NCBI GenBank assembly: GCA_011109175.1
Contig: RDEW01000060.1
Coordinates: forward strand, 155,933-204,753
Length of the DNA stretch: 48,821 nucleotides
Source: Dicyema japonicum
Lineage: Eukaryota; Dicyemida; Rhombozoa; Dicyemidae
Reading direction: 5' to 3'
Shown: positions 20,640-31,965 of the stretch, one piece after another
Layout: every line of letters begins with the position of its first letter
How positions within the stretch are numbered: the first letter of the stretch is position 1
Translations under genes and position numbers: made by a program
Notes under the pieces: generated by a model
The model's input: only the letters and a program-made list of their open reading frames with translations
Database searches by the model: none
What the model was told of the DNA's origin: nothing

Positions 20640-22700
20640 ATCTAGACCGTGGGACCCTTTTCATCTACGATTACATTATTGTGTACGCTCCACGTTTACA
20701 TAGTCAACCGAATTCAACCTACCGACTGTCCTAGATAAGACCTTAAGGACGCCTCAAGACGGGAAAGTAGAAATAGTCATTACTACCAAAAAATGTTGCT
20801 AAAAGTGGAACTGGATATGTGAAAGAACGCTTTTCTCTTAAACAAATAATCAAGCAATGTGTCTCAAGAGTATGCTCGGCCGTCTTGATGGTCGAGAGAT
20901 AAAAAACGAACAAAATACGCTTTCCTATCCGACGATGTTATGTTCGTTCCATTACTCACGCAATACAATCGTTCATGGCACTACTTCAACACCTCTCCAG
21001 CCTTCCTTTGCGAAGACATTTCATATCCACCATCCTGCCAAATATACAAGGACACGGTGACGAATTAATATGATGTAAATGCAGAATCAGCTGTGGTTTA
21101 GTGGTAAAGAATTGGAAAATTTTTCCAACTCCTAGAGAATTAAGGCCAAATGAGATGAGTTGTTCACTTACTGTATTTTTTAAATTTTATCCCCAATATG
21201 TTAAGAAGGACACAAGAGATCCATTTTGTTTTGCAACAATGAAAATTCTCGTATTTGTGTGGGTCACTCTGTTGTAGAAATTTCAAGTTTTGGATTTTTT
21301 GTTTCCCCTGATTACAATGTTTTAGGGAGTCAATTGAGATTTCTTGTAAACCAAATAAGCTTTAAATTAACTGAGGTTAGGTATAGTTTATGCAAAATCT
21401 GTAGATGGTCCTTTTTGATAAAATAAAAACATAATCGTCGATCCAAAAATTAAAATCGGGATGCATCAGTGCCATATTCAAATAATCCCATACTCTAGTG
21501 GAACAGTGATTTGTGGTTGAGGAAAAAGGGGTGAAATAATGGCCATCAAACAAAATCTTTGCCGTAAAATATTGTGTAATGATTTTATAATTAATGTTAT
21601 CGAAAAATTACGCAACTTGTTATTATGGGCTTCTCAAGACGCTGAATGTACGAGTTAGAGATGTTACACCATTTTATCCTGAATATACCAATTTTCATTA
21701 AAAATGTCGACAATGCTCCAATAAATTTTTTGTATAATTTCGTTATTAAATCATGAATTTTGGAATTGAAGAAGCTGGTTATGAAAAGATTACAGAATAT
21801 GTAGAAAATGTTTGTTCGATCAAGAGTTCTGTAAGAGTTTTGAAACATGTTTGATTTACTTTTGAATATGTATGAAGATAGTCCTCATACTATTCTCTGT
21901 TTACGTTTTTAAGTAGAAAAAATATTAAGAATTTGAGGATAGCGATAGGCGATCGTTTATTTGAAAGTGAGCTTTATATTAAATGTTGCGTAACTTTGAA
22001 ATTACATAATTAAACTGCCAATAATTTATATATATCAAACGGAGGTTCCAATGAGCTTCAAGCAAGTGAGTGTGACTAGAAGTTTAAGAGATTGTTGAAA
22101 GACTTTTCGTTTATCGAACCAGTCGTCTCTAATCAATCCCATACAATTTGAACAAATTCAAGTGAGATTACCTTTTACAGTTAAAGAAGTATTAATCTAA
22201 CAATCTATTTGCTTTCCGAAAGGCAGTTGATACTCATTCGAGTCCATCCATATCACTATTTCCACATTATGGATTTTAGATGGATTCGCTTAGAATCCAC
22301 AACTTTATAACGACTCCGTTATTTTTTAAAACCCTAATAGTTATTTTTATATTTTCGAGTGTTGTGAATAAGGATAATGTGGAAAACTGCAAAAGAGATT
22401 TTTTGAAACAAAATAAGAGCAGTCTGTTACTTTGGAACAAACGATTCACTCTTCCGGTCCACTACGGAACCCCTCACCAACGTTGAATTTCACGATTGAG
22501 GATGGACCAAACTTCAGTGGTCCGGGAATCCTTTTCCAAGAATTTAGCACTCCTTGCATATCTATTTTCTTGAGATTAAATCAGCTGCTGATCAAGATGA
22601 TTCTTCACTTTACAGATTCTGCAGAAATCAGAGATATTAAGCATTTGAAAGTCAAACTAAGAGAGACCTTAACTAGTCTCTCCGAATTTAAACCAGACTA
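20640..22700. other. No recognised gene
   Basis: Plus-strand open frames of 66 to 89 codons occur (20857, 21226, 22280, 22432) but none shows a domain. The one at 22280 starts with a hydrophobic segment (FKTLIVIFIFSSVV), and that is all I can say. A tRNA A-box-like string near 21092 is discussed among rejected items. Confidence 0.4.
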
Positions 22701-22717
22701 GAACGTCTGTATGGTTA

Positions 22718-23017
22718 CTAAAAAAACGTGGTGAGTTGTTGAATTAATACTCTCCCTATCGTTGGGATCCACCTTGACGACGATTTGTTTCGACTTTGTC
22801 TGCAATCTTCTATGATCGTCCAAAAGTAGGAAGGTTTGATCTCAAATTTGCGAGCATACTTCTGGTAGGCAAGAAACTCATCTTCAAGGGGGCTACCAGA
22901 AGATCGCACCATTTTCGAGAATTTTTGTTGTTGGTCGCCGAGATATTCAATAACTTTTTTGAGATCTAGTGTGTTCCTCATTTCTGACGTAGGCGTCAAT
23001 CTGTCACATGTGTCCAC
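22718..23017 (-). CDS. Hypothetical protein, possibly retroelement gag
   Basis: A 99-codon frame beginning MDTCDRLTP, with DLKKVIEYLGDQQQKFSKMV, then FLAYQKYARKFEIKPSYFW, ending TTFF-stop. Composition is charged and helical, and base composition is less AT-rich than the flanks. I do not recognise it; a retrotransposon gag-like helical region is one possibility. It may equally be chance. Confidence 0.25.
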   Translation of the reverse strand: MDTCDRLTPTSEMRNTLDLKKVIEYLGDQQQKFSKMVRSSGSPLEDEFLAYQKYARKFEIKPSYFWTIIEDCRQSRNKSSSRWIPTIGRVLIQQLTTFF

Positions 23018-23254
23018 ATGATGTTTGAACGTGACGGGTCATATGTAACTCCAAGGATTGATGGGTTCTTATTAACTGGGATAGGCCATCAATTCAAGTT
23101 AATCTAGGATCGAAGGCCTTTTATTCAAAACCTGAATAAGTTCGCGGGTTATTAACTATTTCGAAATAGAAATTATATAAATTTGAATTACCATATAAAA
23201 ATATAAATATGTATAAATTGGAGTTTTAAAAAATAAATGAAAATCAGGAGCAGA

Positions 23255-23321
23255 TATCCTAGTGATTAGTGTTATCCCTCGCGTCTCACATAGCCGTGAG
23301 TTCGTTCCTCACATCAGGATG
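23255..23321 (+). repeat. tRNA-derived sequence (SINE head or tRNA pseudogene)
   Basis: TCCTAGTGATTAGTG resembles a tRNA A box, and GTGAG-TTCGTTC-CTCAC at 23297-23313 is a perfect T-arm with a 7-nt loop (B-box-like). The outer bases TCCT...AGGA can pair. No clear anticodon stem can be drawn between them, so this is not a working tRNA by eye. Such remnants usually mark SINEs. Confidence 0.45.
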
Positions 23322-23329
23322 AGAGTGAT

Positions 23330-24955
23330 TTTCAGCTTTTTGACGGAAACATATGTCTCTAATATTAAATAACGGAAAACCATTTGTTGTTTTTGGTCAT
23401 AAGGTTAATCTCTCAATATAAATGCATCTCTTAGATTATAGAAATGATGGAATCTATGTATCAAGTTTCTTTAGGTACAAAAATTGGAGAATGTTATATT
23501 TTTATTCCTTCTCTTCATTAGCCTTGCGTCATTAATCCGCACATGTAAAAAAGCACTTAATGCTTGAACATCAAGCATCAAAAGGGATCATTTATTATTT
23601 AAATAAATTATTATTTTAAATAAATAAATTAGTAAATAAATAATAATTCCATAGACACACTTTCGTGCTTCGTTACTTTTTCATTCGTTTTAGAGCTATT
23701 TCTACGTTAAAATTGACAACTTTTTATGGGAGAGTGTTAAATTTTCCAAGTGTAGAAATGTCTATAAAACATATTCCCCAAAGGAAATTTTCAGAATTAG
23801 TAAAACTATAACCATTTAGTATTGATACAATGCTAGGTAGAATTGACAACATGTCCTTTGTTACATTTAAAATCATTAAATTCGACACAAGATTTTTAAT
23901 TTTAACAAATTTAAATCATATCTAAAAAACTAATATTGAAGTCTCTGCAATTGATTATGCAATAGTCATGGTCAGCAAATATTGTGCATTTATGAAGTTT
24001 TATAATAAATAAAAAACTGTCAAAATGTCTTTGCTTTTATCTATTTGCGATTTTTTGTAAAATCTGATATTTTTGATAATCCATATTCGTACTGGTATTT
24101 GATTTTTTGATAAAATTTAAGAAAATATACTTTGATAAAGTCATATTTAATATCAAAATTTCAATTATTTATTTAACCACATGTGGTCTATTTTTTAACA
24201 ACAACAAAATTCATAGGATCTTTGAAACAGTCCTCTCTCAGACACCTCGAAAAGCCCCTAAATGTGAACTGATACCATTCCTATGAGAAGAGTAGTACCG
24301 CCTCTCCAATATTGATCCCTCACTTGTCGGTCTGGGATCACATAGCTGAGAAATATTCTCTTTCTAAACTATGAATCTTGAGCAATAAAAGTTTGACGAT
24401 ATCTTCCACAAACTGTCTATATAATATATTCTCACTTTCCGAGGTGCCATATCAGTTATAGCTCCCACAGGCAGAACACACACTTTATTTTAAGCAAAAA
24501 CAGTTATAATAGCTAATCGAGGAAAGATCAAGGAATGCTCTTCACTTCTTTGTTTTATTTTTTGGGTGTATGTCCTTTATAGACAATCCGGTTCCGCACT
24601 GAAGTTAACTGTTGATGGCGTCAATTGTCAAGCCAAAGCATATTAATGTGTGGAACCTTCAAACTGTCTATTTTCTAGTTAAAAGAGAGCAATTTGGAGT
24701 CATTTTATAAGATAGTGATTGCTTCGGTATGGACTACTGAAATCACAGGATGTCCAATTATTATGAACAGCATACATATAATGATGATTCTACACATGCA
24801 GATGATGATCGATGATCCTTCATCTCTTTCAATATTGACTGCCCGAAATTCGAGTCCAGGTCCTACCTGCATCTGAAACTTCCTTTATTCAGAACATCGG
24901 GTTTTTTATATTTCCAGAGTCCGTCACCTAGTCTGCTCACGAAAAACCAGAAGCT
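23330..24955. other. AT-rich DNA without recognised gene
   Basis: No motif on either strand. A 12-bp palindrome ACCACATGTGGT lies at about 24176-24188. Confidence 0.4.
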
Positions 24956-25168
24956 TTATTTAACGGGATAAGTAAAATTTTTAGAGCGATAAGCCACAAC
25001 TTCAACCTTCCGAACGTGTAATCTTAATAATTGGAAAAGCTGTCGAAATGAGTGCTCGAGTATTGATTTAGCATAGAGAGCCTTTAATCCATGAAAATCG
25101 CACCATTCTTTTATCTCTTCCATATACACATTGGGTCTTCCTCTGAGGTCATACTCGATCTCGACACA
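24956..25168 (-). CDS. Unassigned open frame
   Basis: A 70-codon frame without stop, including RGRPNVYMEEIKEWCDFHG, then LEHSFRQLFQLLRLHVRKVE, ending KNFTYPVK-TAA. The stretch is less AT-rich than its surroundings and has ordinary protein composition. An ATG inside (MEEIKEW) could be a start, but an exon is as likely. I do not recognise a family. Confidence 0.3.
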   Translation of the reverse strand, partial: CVEIEYDLRGRPNVYMEEIKEWCDFHGLKALYAKSILEHSFRQLFQLLRLHVRKVEVVAYRSKNFTYPVK

Positions 25169-26266
25169 TCAGACAGTAGCACGTCGTTTGTGTATATCAG
25201 ATCTCTCGTACATGGGCAACCTTTTAGACGTGAAACCGGTAATTTCAGAATTTAGGGGCTACAAAATATTTTAAACAAAGTAAGGATTTATAAATTATTT
25301 TAGGCAAAAATGTGGAGGATATTCTATGAAGGAAACATATTTTTAGACTGAACAGATTCGCTTCAAGGCAGATCCTTGTAAATCTATGAATGTATTCCGA
25401 AAAATTTAAAATCACAGCGATTTTGGAAATACTAAAATATAGGGTTTCCTGAGCATTAACGTCATTCAAAAAGAAACATTGTTATATCTGGAACCTCTTT
25501 ACCACCAAGAGAGTGCTATTCCAAGTTGTATTTAAGTCATCGTTAATCCCGATAACATTTCCGTTCTAATATCGTCAAATATATCATTTTTTTAAACTTG
25601 CCTCTATATATCTTGTTTGTTAAGAGGATTTTCATCGGAAAGCGCTTTCTCGCTTTGATTTTATTTCTTCGTTTCTTTAAATCTTTTGACCTCATTATTT
25701 TAATCAGAAATATCATATTGGTTCCAAAATATGTGTATTGAAGGTTGTGTAGATCTTATAACGACGTCAAAAAATATTAGTAGAATCAACACTTTTCAAT
25801 TTCTCGTGTGACTTCATGCAGTACTCAACTCTTCGCCTCTAAATTATTAAGCACTTACATATCCTTCGACCTACAATTAAGAACTTCCGGGAATTAATAC
25901 ATAACTAATGACTACCTTGTTTCTCATCAAAGAAGAACTTTTCACCTCAAATTTTCTCCTCTCTAGATTCGAAAACAGGGTGCATCCAACAGTTCCTTTG
26001 TATATCCAATATCTCCTTAATCCATCATTTCGTCTTTCAACATGCGAAGATAAAAAACGACAAATCGATAAATATAGATGTCATGTGTGGACATACCACC
26101 TCAACCACCCGAGGATTATTTTATTTAAAATATTTAAAATTAAAAATAAGTACATATTTTTTAATATAACGCAAAGAATAACAAACTTCCTTTATAAAAT
26201 GAATTTTTTAAAAATGTGGCAATCAGTGAATTTACTATATATTTGAATCCTTTTCCGGCCAATCAT

Positions 26267-26551
26267 TTATAACCCATTTGTACGACTGATCGTCGTCAGT
26301 TTAACCTGGAACCTATACCACCTCTTAATAAAACTTTTCTTCCTGCCAGCGCTCCTCCTGCAGGCGTGAGGGTGCAGGCCATAGCAGTCTATCAGGATGC
26401 CACATCGGCACGGGTGAGGTACACATACTTTTAGTCCCAGCCGCAGAGAGATACCAGTTCTAACGCATTCATCATCCAGAAAAGTGCCCAAAGCTCCATT
26501 GGGGATGGCGTTTAGCCAAGCTCCGCTCTCAGGGGAAGCCCTCGAAAGCAA
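26267..26551 (-). pseudogene. RT-element C-terminal nuclease-like fragment, copy C
   Basis: A 94-codon frame: ASPESGAWLNAIPNGALGTF, LDDECVRTGISLRLGLKVC, PHPCRCGILIDCYGLHPHAC, RRSAGRKKSFIKRWYRF. The order SGAWL - LG..L - LRLG..VC - CRCG..D..GLH..C - SAGR is the cysteine-rich block that precedes the WD-x-T segment in copy B, and about 40 residues can be compared directly with copy B. The nuclease-like half is missing. Confidence 0.7.
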
Positions 26552-26619
26552 ACAAGCGCGTCGGTGCTGATTGGCAGATTCTAGTAGGAGTCAAAATGAT
26601 TTCCAGCATAATAAGTTGT

Positions 26620-26960
26620 CCAGGTTTCGCTGGCAATCTTGGGAAGGAGGCAAGGGGAGGTTGGTGGCATTCCAGGCTTCTCGTGCGTGGATTATCTCTT
26701 GGTCAGTTGAGAATTTGGGTGGGGAGTGTAGAATCCCTATCACCATCCCTTTTAACTTATTCTTGCAAAATATTCCAATTGATTCGGACGAAAATTAGAT
26801 AACTCTTGCTTGTGCCAATGACATAATATATGGTTGCAAGGATGTGTTACGACAGCTACGAAGAATTTGCAAACTACTCTGGACAGACATCATGAATGGC
26901 TGAAAAATTCAATTTCAAAGTCTAGGAAAGTCTTCGACCTCTTTTTTATATCGAATATTT
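26620..26960 (+). pseudogene. LINE reverse transcriptase fragment (palm)
   Basis: In linked frames it reads FNLFLQNIPIDSDEN, then ITLACANDIIYGCKD where YADDI is expected (Tyr-Ala-Asp is changed to Cys-Ala-Asn), and, after a shift, LQTTLDRHHEWLKNS as the following helix. These are palm blocks C to D of a Jockey/RTE-like LINE. The active-site change and shifts make it inactive. It runs opposite to the adjacent copy C. Confidence 0.55.
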
Positions 26961-27553
26961 GAGTAAATGACTTTGACTATTTTGTGAACCCTAGCACTGT
27001 CATTTTTGTCGGCAATTCTAGTGATGGTACTGTTCTGTCCACGTGGGACCAGTTGATGCCTGAGAAGCCGTACAAACACGTTGACTTATAAGTTATGTTC
27101 TTAGTTTTGAAGAATAATTATGGAATGTTCAACTGCGTAAATTAAGCCCCACAGCACCATTACTTGCTGGCAGCTCACAACTCTGATGGATTGTATATTT
27201 TGGACTCGAGGACACGGAAACAGCTTTCATTGGTGAGAATAGATGAAGGACACATCACGTGTGTTGCTATACACCAAAATGAGGACTACTTTGCAATTGG
27301 CTGCAGTCTGGACAATATTCGAGTTATTATTTGTGTTTAGTGGTAGATTTATAAAATGGCAGACTATAAGTTGGTGACCTCATTTAATGGAGTGCATTCT
27401 CGTAATTCCATTTTTAAACATCATATTGGAGTAACTGAAATTCAGTTTTGGCCTCCTGGCTTTCTTACTTCAAGTGGAATGGATGGGACAGTCAGATTCC
27501 ATGATATAGAAGTTTTGTCTAGTCTGCCTCATAAATTTTCCATTCATCAATAA
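26960..27553 (+). CDS. WD40-repeat protein, C-terminal part, with a 24-nt intron
   Basis: Repeat-like units follow one another: STVIFVGNSSDGTVLSTWD; APQHHYLLAAHNSDGLYILD with SRTRKQLSLV; EGHITCVAIHQNEDYFAIG with SLDNIR; and GVTEIQFWPPGFLTSSGMDG with TVRFHDIEV. WD40 proteins form beta-propellers that hold complexes together. Between SLDNIR and IYKMADYKLV the frame is broken by stops; removing 27347-preceding bases 27323-27346 (GTTATT...GGTAG, 24 nt) restores the repeat spacing. Two stops remain upstream (near 27090 and 27148), which could be further short introns or damage. The last repeats vaguely recall CFAP52/WDR16, but I would not name it. It ends TAA at 27553, 57 bp from a convergent gene. 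Confidence 0.55.
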
Positions 27554-27609
27554 ATTATTTCTAATATTTTATTTTAACAACAATTTTGATTTCATATTAT
27601 TTTTGTCAC

Positions 27610-27819
27610 TTACTCGACTAATTTAATCCAGTCTCTCACCTCGGCTCGGTACTCCTCCCTGATCATAATCAAGCTCCTTGGAGTCGGGTTGTCTCCATGT
27701 CAATTTGGATTATTCTTTCTGAATAGGATCTCCAAGTTTGTTGGCGTCATGTTCTTTTTTTCCATAGACAATTTCTCTGTCATTATTTCCACTTTGTACA
27801 ATTCATTATTGTATACCAT
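27610..27819 (-). CDS. Unassigned gene, C-terminal part, one in-frame TGA
   Basis: From the ATG at 27819: MVYNNELYKVEIMTEKLSME, NMTPTNLEILFRKNNPN, then TGA (27700-27702), then HGDNPTPRSLIMIREEYRAE and VRDWIKLVE-TAA. Apart from the TGA the frame is open for 70 codons and also upstream of the ATG. No short intron can remove the stop because no GT lies close by. It may be a pseudogene, a read error (TGG to TGA) or a real recoded site. Its 3' end faces the WD40 gene. I do not recognise the family. Confidence 0.4.
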
Positions 27820-27942
27820 GTGCGTTGTGGTTAGTCCTGTGGTTGTCCTGTGTTAGTGTTGTCGGTTGTGAGTAAGATTCCTATACCTAACTATTTAGTC
27901 GAATGCTTCCTTTCTGTTTTTTACTTTCCTCATTAATTAAGA

Positions 27943-28380
27943 GTCGTCATGGGATCCACCTATCTCAGGAGACTCTCAATGCCTAGTCTGCATCCAAAAA
28001 AATCCCTAATCCAGTGGAGGAGTCTCTACGATGTCGAATATTGATGAAATTCCGACCGTGGGAGGTGGAATATACCTGCTACTATCCAAAATGTTCAGAC
28101 AATAAATGATAATTTATGCAGACGACGTTGTCTTTACCTCACGTGGTCTAAACATAATGTTTGTAAGATTACAATATCACCTAACCGTCGTAACGAAAGA
28201 AAGTCTAATCTTATTGAAAAGCCTCTCATGGTTATGGAACCCCGGAAACTATCCATTCCTGAATTATATGTATCAAGCGGTACTTTGAACCATCCATTAC
28301 CTATTCGTATGCTTCCTGGGGCCCATTCACCTTTTGAACCAATTCCAGAAAGATTGCGGCCGTACAAAAAATAGATTGAC
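27943..28380 (+). pseudogene. LINE linker and RT palm fragment with YADD
   Basis: The first 70 bp repeat the linker fragment at 1787-1851. Then IIYADDVVFTSRGLN appears, with YADD at 28115-28126, followed by LQYHL, the normal palm active-site block of LINE RTs. Further on, a shifted frame reads PELYVSSGTLNHPLPIRMLP. Most of the RT is missing. Confidence 0.55.
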
Positions 28381-28439
28381 GGGAAAGTGGATTTCCGGAA
28401 GAAAAGTCAACGATTATTCTAAATGCAAACGAGATTGGT

Positions 28440-28790
28440 GGAAACATACCATTTACTAGCATTTTGTCGTATAGGCACTCAACCTCCTAATTTAACAATT
28501 CTGGGTTAATATTATCTGGTCCAGGGTTCCTAGTTGCGGCAGTCTATTTTGATTTCTTCAGGAGAATTAACCTCTAAAGGTCTTGGCATTCCATCAAATA
28601 GATGAAGTATTAACATTGAAAAGCTCTCGAAAGATCGGCTTGTTACTCTCAATATTAATTTTCCACTCCCATCTTTGATAACTAATGATTCTCTTCGGTT
28701 TGATTGTACATTTGTGAATTATCCTTTAGCATGATAACTTTATTTATCTCTGATAATAGAAAAAGCTTCTAGTTCAGTTTATTTATTTTT
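28440..28790 (-). pseudogene. LINE reverse transcriptase fragment (fingers)
   Basis: On the minus strand, EVNSPEEIKID and, in a nearby frame, TRNPGPDNINPELLN match the start of the LINE RT domain (E-I..AI...K..K.PGPDN..PE.L). Upstream (right) are helical linker-like remnants with stops. It is oriented against the YADD fragment to its left, so it is a separate insertion. Confidence 0.5.
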
Positions 28791-30782
28791 GCTCTGCCAT
28801 GATGTCTAACACCTTGAAAGGTTTTTTTTACTCATACTGACATCACTCCCAATTGATTTTCTCTAACGTACTTCATTATGTTCCTCTCAAATTTGAAACC
28901 TCTAAGTGAAACGGCATCAGGCACATCCTAGTCTTCCCTCTTGTGCCAAGATATTTTCAAACTGTTTCAATAATAATGCTCTTTGTATGGTACCAGAAAC
29001 TCTTAGTGAGACATTCGCCGATACAACCAGTAGATGAGTCAGAGTTTCTCGGTAGCTCTCTGTTATCTCTGGTTAATAAACAAGCTCAGTAATAACGATA
29101 ATAATAATGATAATAACGATTTATTAACAAAAGAGTTAAGGAGTTTTCTGGAGGGTACTCCACACCTGGACCCTTCCTCCTTTTTAAAATTTCTTGCTCA
29201 GTCATAAAATCATCTCTTATATTTTCAAGTTTGTTATTTTTAGTTAGGTTAGTTAAGTAACCCCCTCACTAACTTGTAGGAGGCCAGCAGCTATTAAATA
29301 GGACGCAGCATATGTTGGTCACTCCCATAGATCGGTCTGTCCCGGAATTGTAGACAACGTTGTGCTAATTCATGACATTCAAATAGGCATTTTGTTGTCA
29401 ACACGTAGAGGTTGCAACTGGTGTGAACTGCCTTCTTTCATTTCCACCGGTTGTCATGCAAACATCGATGTAGTCATTGTAGAAGCTAGTCATGTTCAAG
29501 AAGTGCCCTAATGATGTGCAGAAAAGAGCTCTGAGGCACGTGCTACTCTAGTTTGTGAATACGGAGACAAGTTTTTGTTAATTATCTCAACAGTCTATTT
29601 GCTTATTCCCGCCGTAGTAATTGACGTTTCCTTCACGATAACTATCAGGGTCAACTAACGATATGGCTTCTGAATATTTCACCAACTATTTGACTTCTAA
29701 CTTCTGAGTATTTCACTAACGATATGGCTTCTGAGTATTTCAGATTTTGTATGAAAGACACAGACTTGTCAGTCTAGCTTACTCAACAACTATATTTGAA
29801 CGTGTTTTAAATCCTGGCATTTAAATGTTTCCTTATTTCACAAAGTTCAATATATCCAATGTCTTCTGACTTTAAGAGAAGTGCGATAGGATACATTGAA
29901 TTTCAAAACATAAAGGCATTAAGTCTTAACCGTCCGAATTGTTATGATAACCACATTTATGGTTACGAAGAAAACTTGTATCCTTCGAATTTAATCAGGA
30001 AATCAAAATTAGTTTTGCTTTTAGATTTAATCAAGAAAACTTTATTTTTTCTTAAAATTTAATCTGGAAATTAGGATCGTCTAATATCCTTTTTTTTGTC
30101 GGTTAATCTGGAAATCATGATCATTAAGTACTTTTTTCTTCAGAGAATTGAATTACTGAATAAGAGCATTCAAAATCTATCTGTTTTTATTGGCTTTTAG
30201 CTTAATAAATATATCAATGATCCAAAAGGTCACCAAGGATCTGCGTGAGACTAACAACAACAATTTGATTAAGGAAAGAGTTAAGAGTTATTGAGAAGCA
30301 TTACATCTGAGTCCGATCTGAAAATTTGGACTCTACACCAGGACTCTCCTTCATTTAATTACTCTTTTAGTGTTATGTGCCTACTTATTTTATTTTATAT
30401 TAAAAAATTAAATAATTGTAAAAATGGAATTTATGGCAATTAAAATGAATTATGTCATTAAAATCAAAAAAGTGGCAAAAATTGTATCTATAACTTCATA
30501 AAAGGTAAAACATTAAAAAAATCTTTGTATAATTTTACTCATTAATAACAAAAATAATCTTTCCATTAAAATGGCATTTTATGGCAAAATATCATGACAT
30601 TTATAATTAGATAATTAAATTAAAATAACCAATTTTATTTAATTAATTTTGATTTTATTGAATAAATAAAATAAATAAATTACATAAATAATATACAACG
30701 AATTTTGTCGAGCAATGATACCTGGTGATTCGTTAGAGTATCAAAAAAAATTATAAAAGTATTAAGTAATTTTAATTAATAG

Positions 30783-31195
30783 AAGTTCAACAGGATAACA
30801 AGGTAACAAAAATAATGAAATTAGAAGCCTCAAAATGTCCTAAAACCTACGATTCCAAAAGAATTCAAGTTTTCGGCTAGCAGGACAAAAAAATGTGAAA
30901 TTAAGAGCACCCAGCAGTTGGAAGAGGATGAGCTAAGGTATTGATTAAAGAAACGCTAAGGAAAACATTCAAAGCGAATCCTCTCAATAGAAAGATCCTT
31001 ACTACTCGATATATACCCCCCAAACCTGAATACAAACCCACTAAGCCAGTCGTTTCTGCACTAAAGGACAATACCAATCAAAAAATATTTAAGGCTCGGC
31101 CTGTTCCTAAATCTTTATATAAGGCTCAAGAACTTCCAAACATAACTCATCCGAAATCTACTCTTCCCAAATCCCCAAACGATGTGAAAAAATAG
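30783..31195 (+). CDS. TPX2: TPX2-like spindle assembly factor, partial, with 22- and 23-nt introns
   Basis: TPX2 is a microtubule nucleator that activates Aurora A during spindle assembly. Exon A (30783-30802) ends QQDNK. After an intron at 30803-30824 (22 nt, GTAAC...TTAG) exon B (30825-30937) contains TIPKEFKFSASR and CEIKSTQQLEEDELR. After an intron at 30938-30960 (23 nt, GTATTG...TAAG) exon C (30961-31195) contains TFKANPLNRKIL, IPPKPEYKPTKP, IFKARPVPKSLY and STLPKSPNDV, ending TAG. In TPX2 proteins a CxIKST-x-ELE-x-EE segment, FKA-x-P/L..IL, PKKP..KPPT-x-P and FKARP-x-P follow in this order. Phases agree at both junctions. A third intron (30759-30782, 24 nt) may precede exon A. The Aurora-binding N-terminus and the kinesin-5-binding C-terminus are not seen, so the gene is short or partial. 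Confidence 0.6.
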
Positions 31196-31549
31196 ATCTA
31201 AAAATTACATTTTGTTTTCCATTATTTTTCTGTTATTTTGAATGTTTATTTGAATCATTTTGTTGTGGTATGTTTTGGGGAGTTTTCCTGGCCAGGAACC
31301 GGATCGTTTATAAAGGACTTACACTAAACGAAAAGAAATAAAATATGTTTGAGACCATTATCTGGTTCTCCCTTTTCTATTAGTTATCATAAATTTTTTA
31401 ATAAAATTGAATAATTTATTACGTAATCCAGCTGAGGTAATTGATTGCACAATATTGTTAAAATTAGACTTAAAAAAGTTTTTAAATGTAGAATTTTGAG
31501 ACCTTTTACAGACCGTTCCTGAAGAACGGAAATCCACTTCGTTTTAATT

Positions 31550-31624
31550 AAATACACTTAATTAGTTGTTTACTTTAACTTCTTTCTCGGTGTATCCGGG
31601 GTTAATAAATAAAATAAAATAAAT
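31550..31624 (+). repeat. LINE 3'-end hairpin stub, right-arm copy
   Basis: ATACACTTAATTAGTTG, shared loop TTTACTTTAACTTC, GTGTATCC (31590-31597), tail GGGGTTAATAAATAAAATAA. It is the partner of 9242-9311; the first arm has lost its GG. Confidence 0.8.
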
Positions 31625-31794
31625 TATGAATTTTTACTTTTTTTTAATTAATTAAAATTACTTTAAAAATAAATTTATTTGAATTAATTATCAAATAAAT
31701 TTTTGTTTTCTAGATTACGTGTGGTCGACTAGTTAACGGAAATATTCAAATCACATGCCTATTTTTCCTCTCTTATGTTAGCTAAGTTTGGTGA

Positions 31795-31965
31795 ATGGAA
31801 AATGCCGCGATTTTAGTGGGAAAAGCAGCTTCTTATGTTAAGATCCGAGATTGCCGGAATGATGAATTCATTTCCAAGTTATTTGTTTATTTTACACAAG
31901 TATTGTCTTCCATTTGCATTCGGAGCTGTCGCCATTTTGAGACAGTTGAAGGACATGCGACCTGA
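31795..31965 (+). CDS. Unassigned short open frame in inverted-repeat arm
   Basis: MENAAILVGKAASYVKIRD followed by NDEFISKLFVYFTQVLSS, ending TGA after 56 codons. A second overlapping frame (31835-32041, MLRSEIAGMMNSFP...) is also open, so I cannot decide which, if either, is translated. The sequence also exists in the left arm. CAA-GTATTG after FTQ could be a short-intron donor. No family recognised. Confidence 0.25.
   Translation: MENAAILVGKAASYVKIRDCRNDEFISKLFVYFTQVLSSICIRSCRHFETVEGHAT

Noticed and set aside
21090-21150. tRNA-like string TGGTTTAGTGGTAAAG with a TTGGA/TCCAA stem
   Set aside because: The A-box match is good, but there is no T-arm and the loop lacks T at position 33. The stem is part of a simple AT palindrome.
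29038-29125. Possible tenth LINE hairpin (TTTCTCGG, GGTTAATAAA, (TAA)n)
   Set aside because: Tail-like bases are present, but arms do not pair and the loop is not shared, so I left it out of the family.
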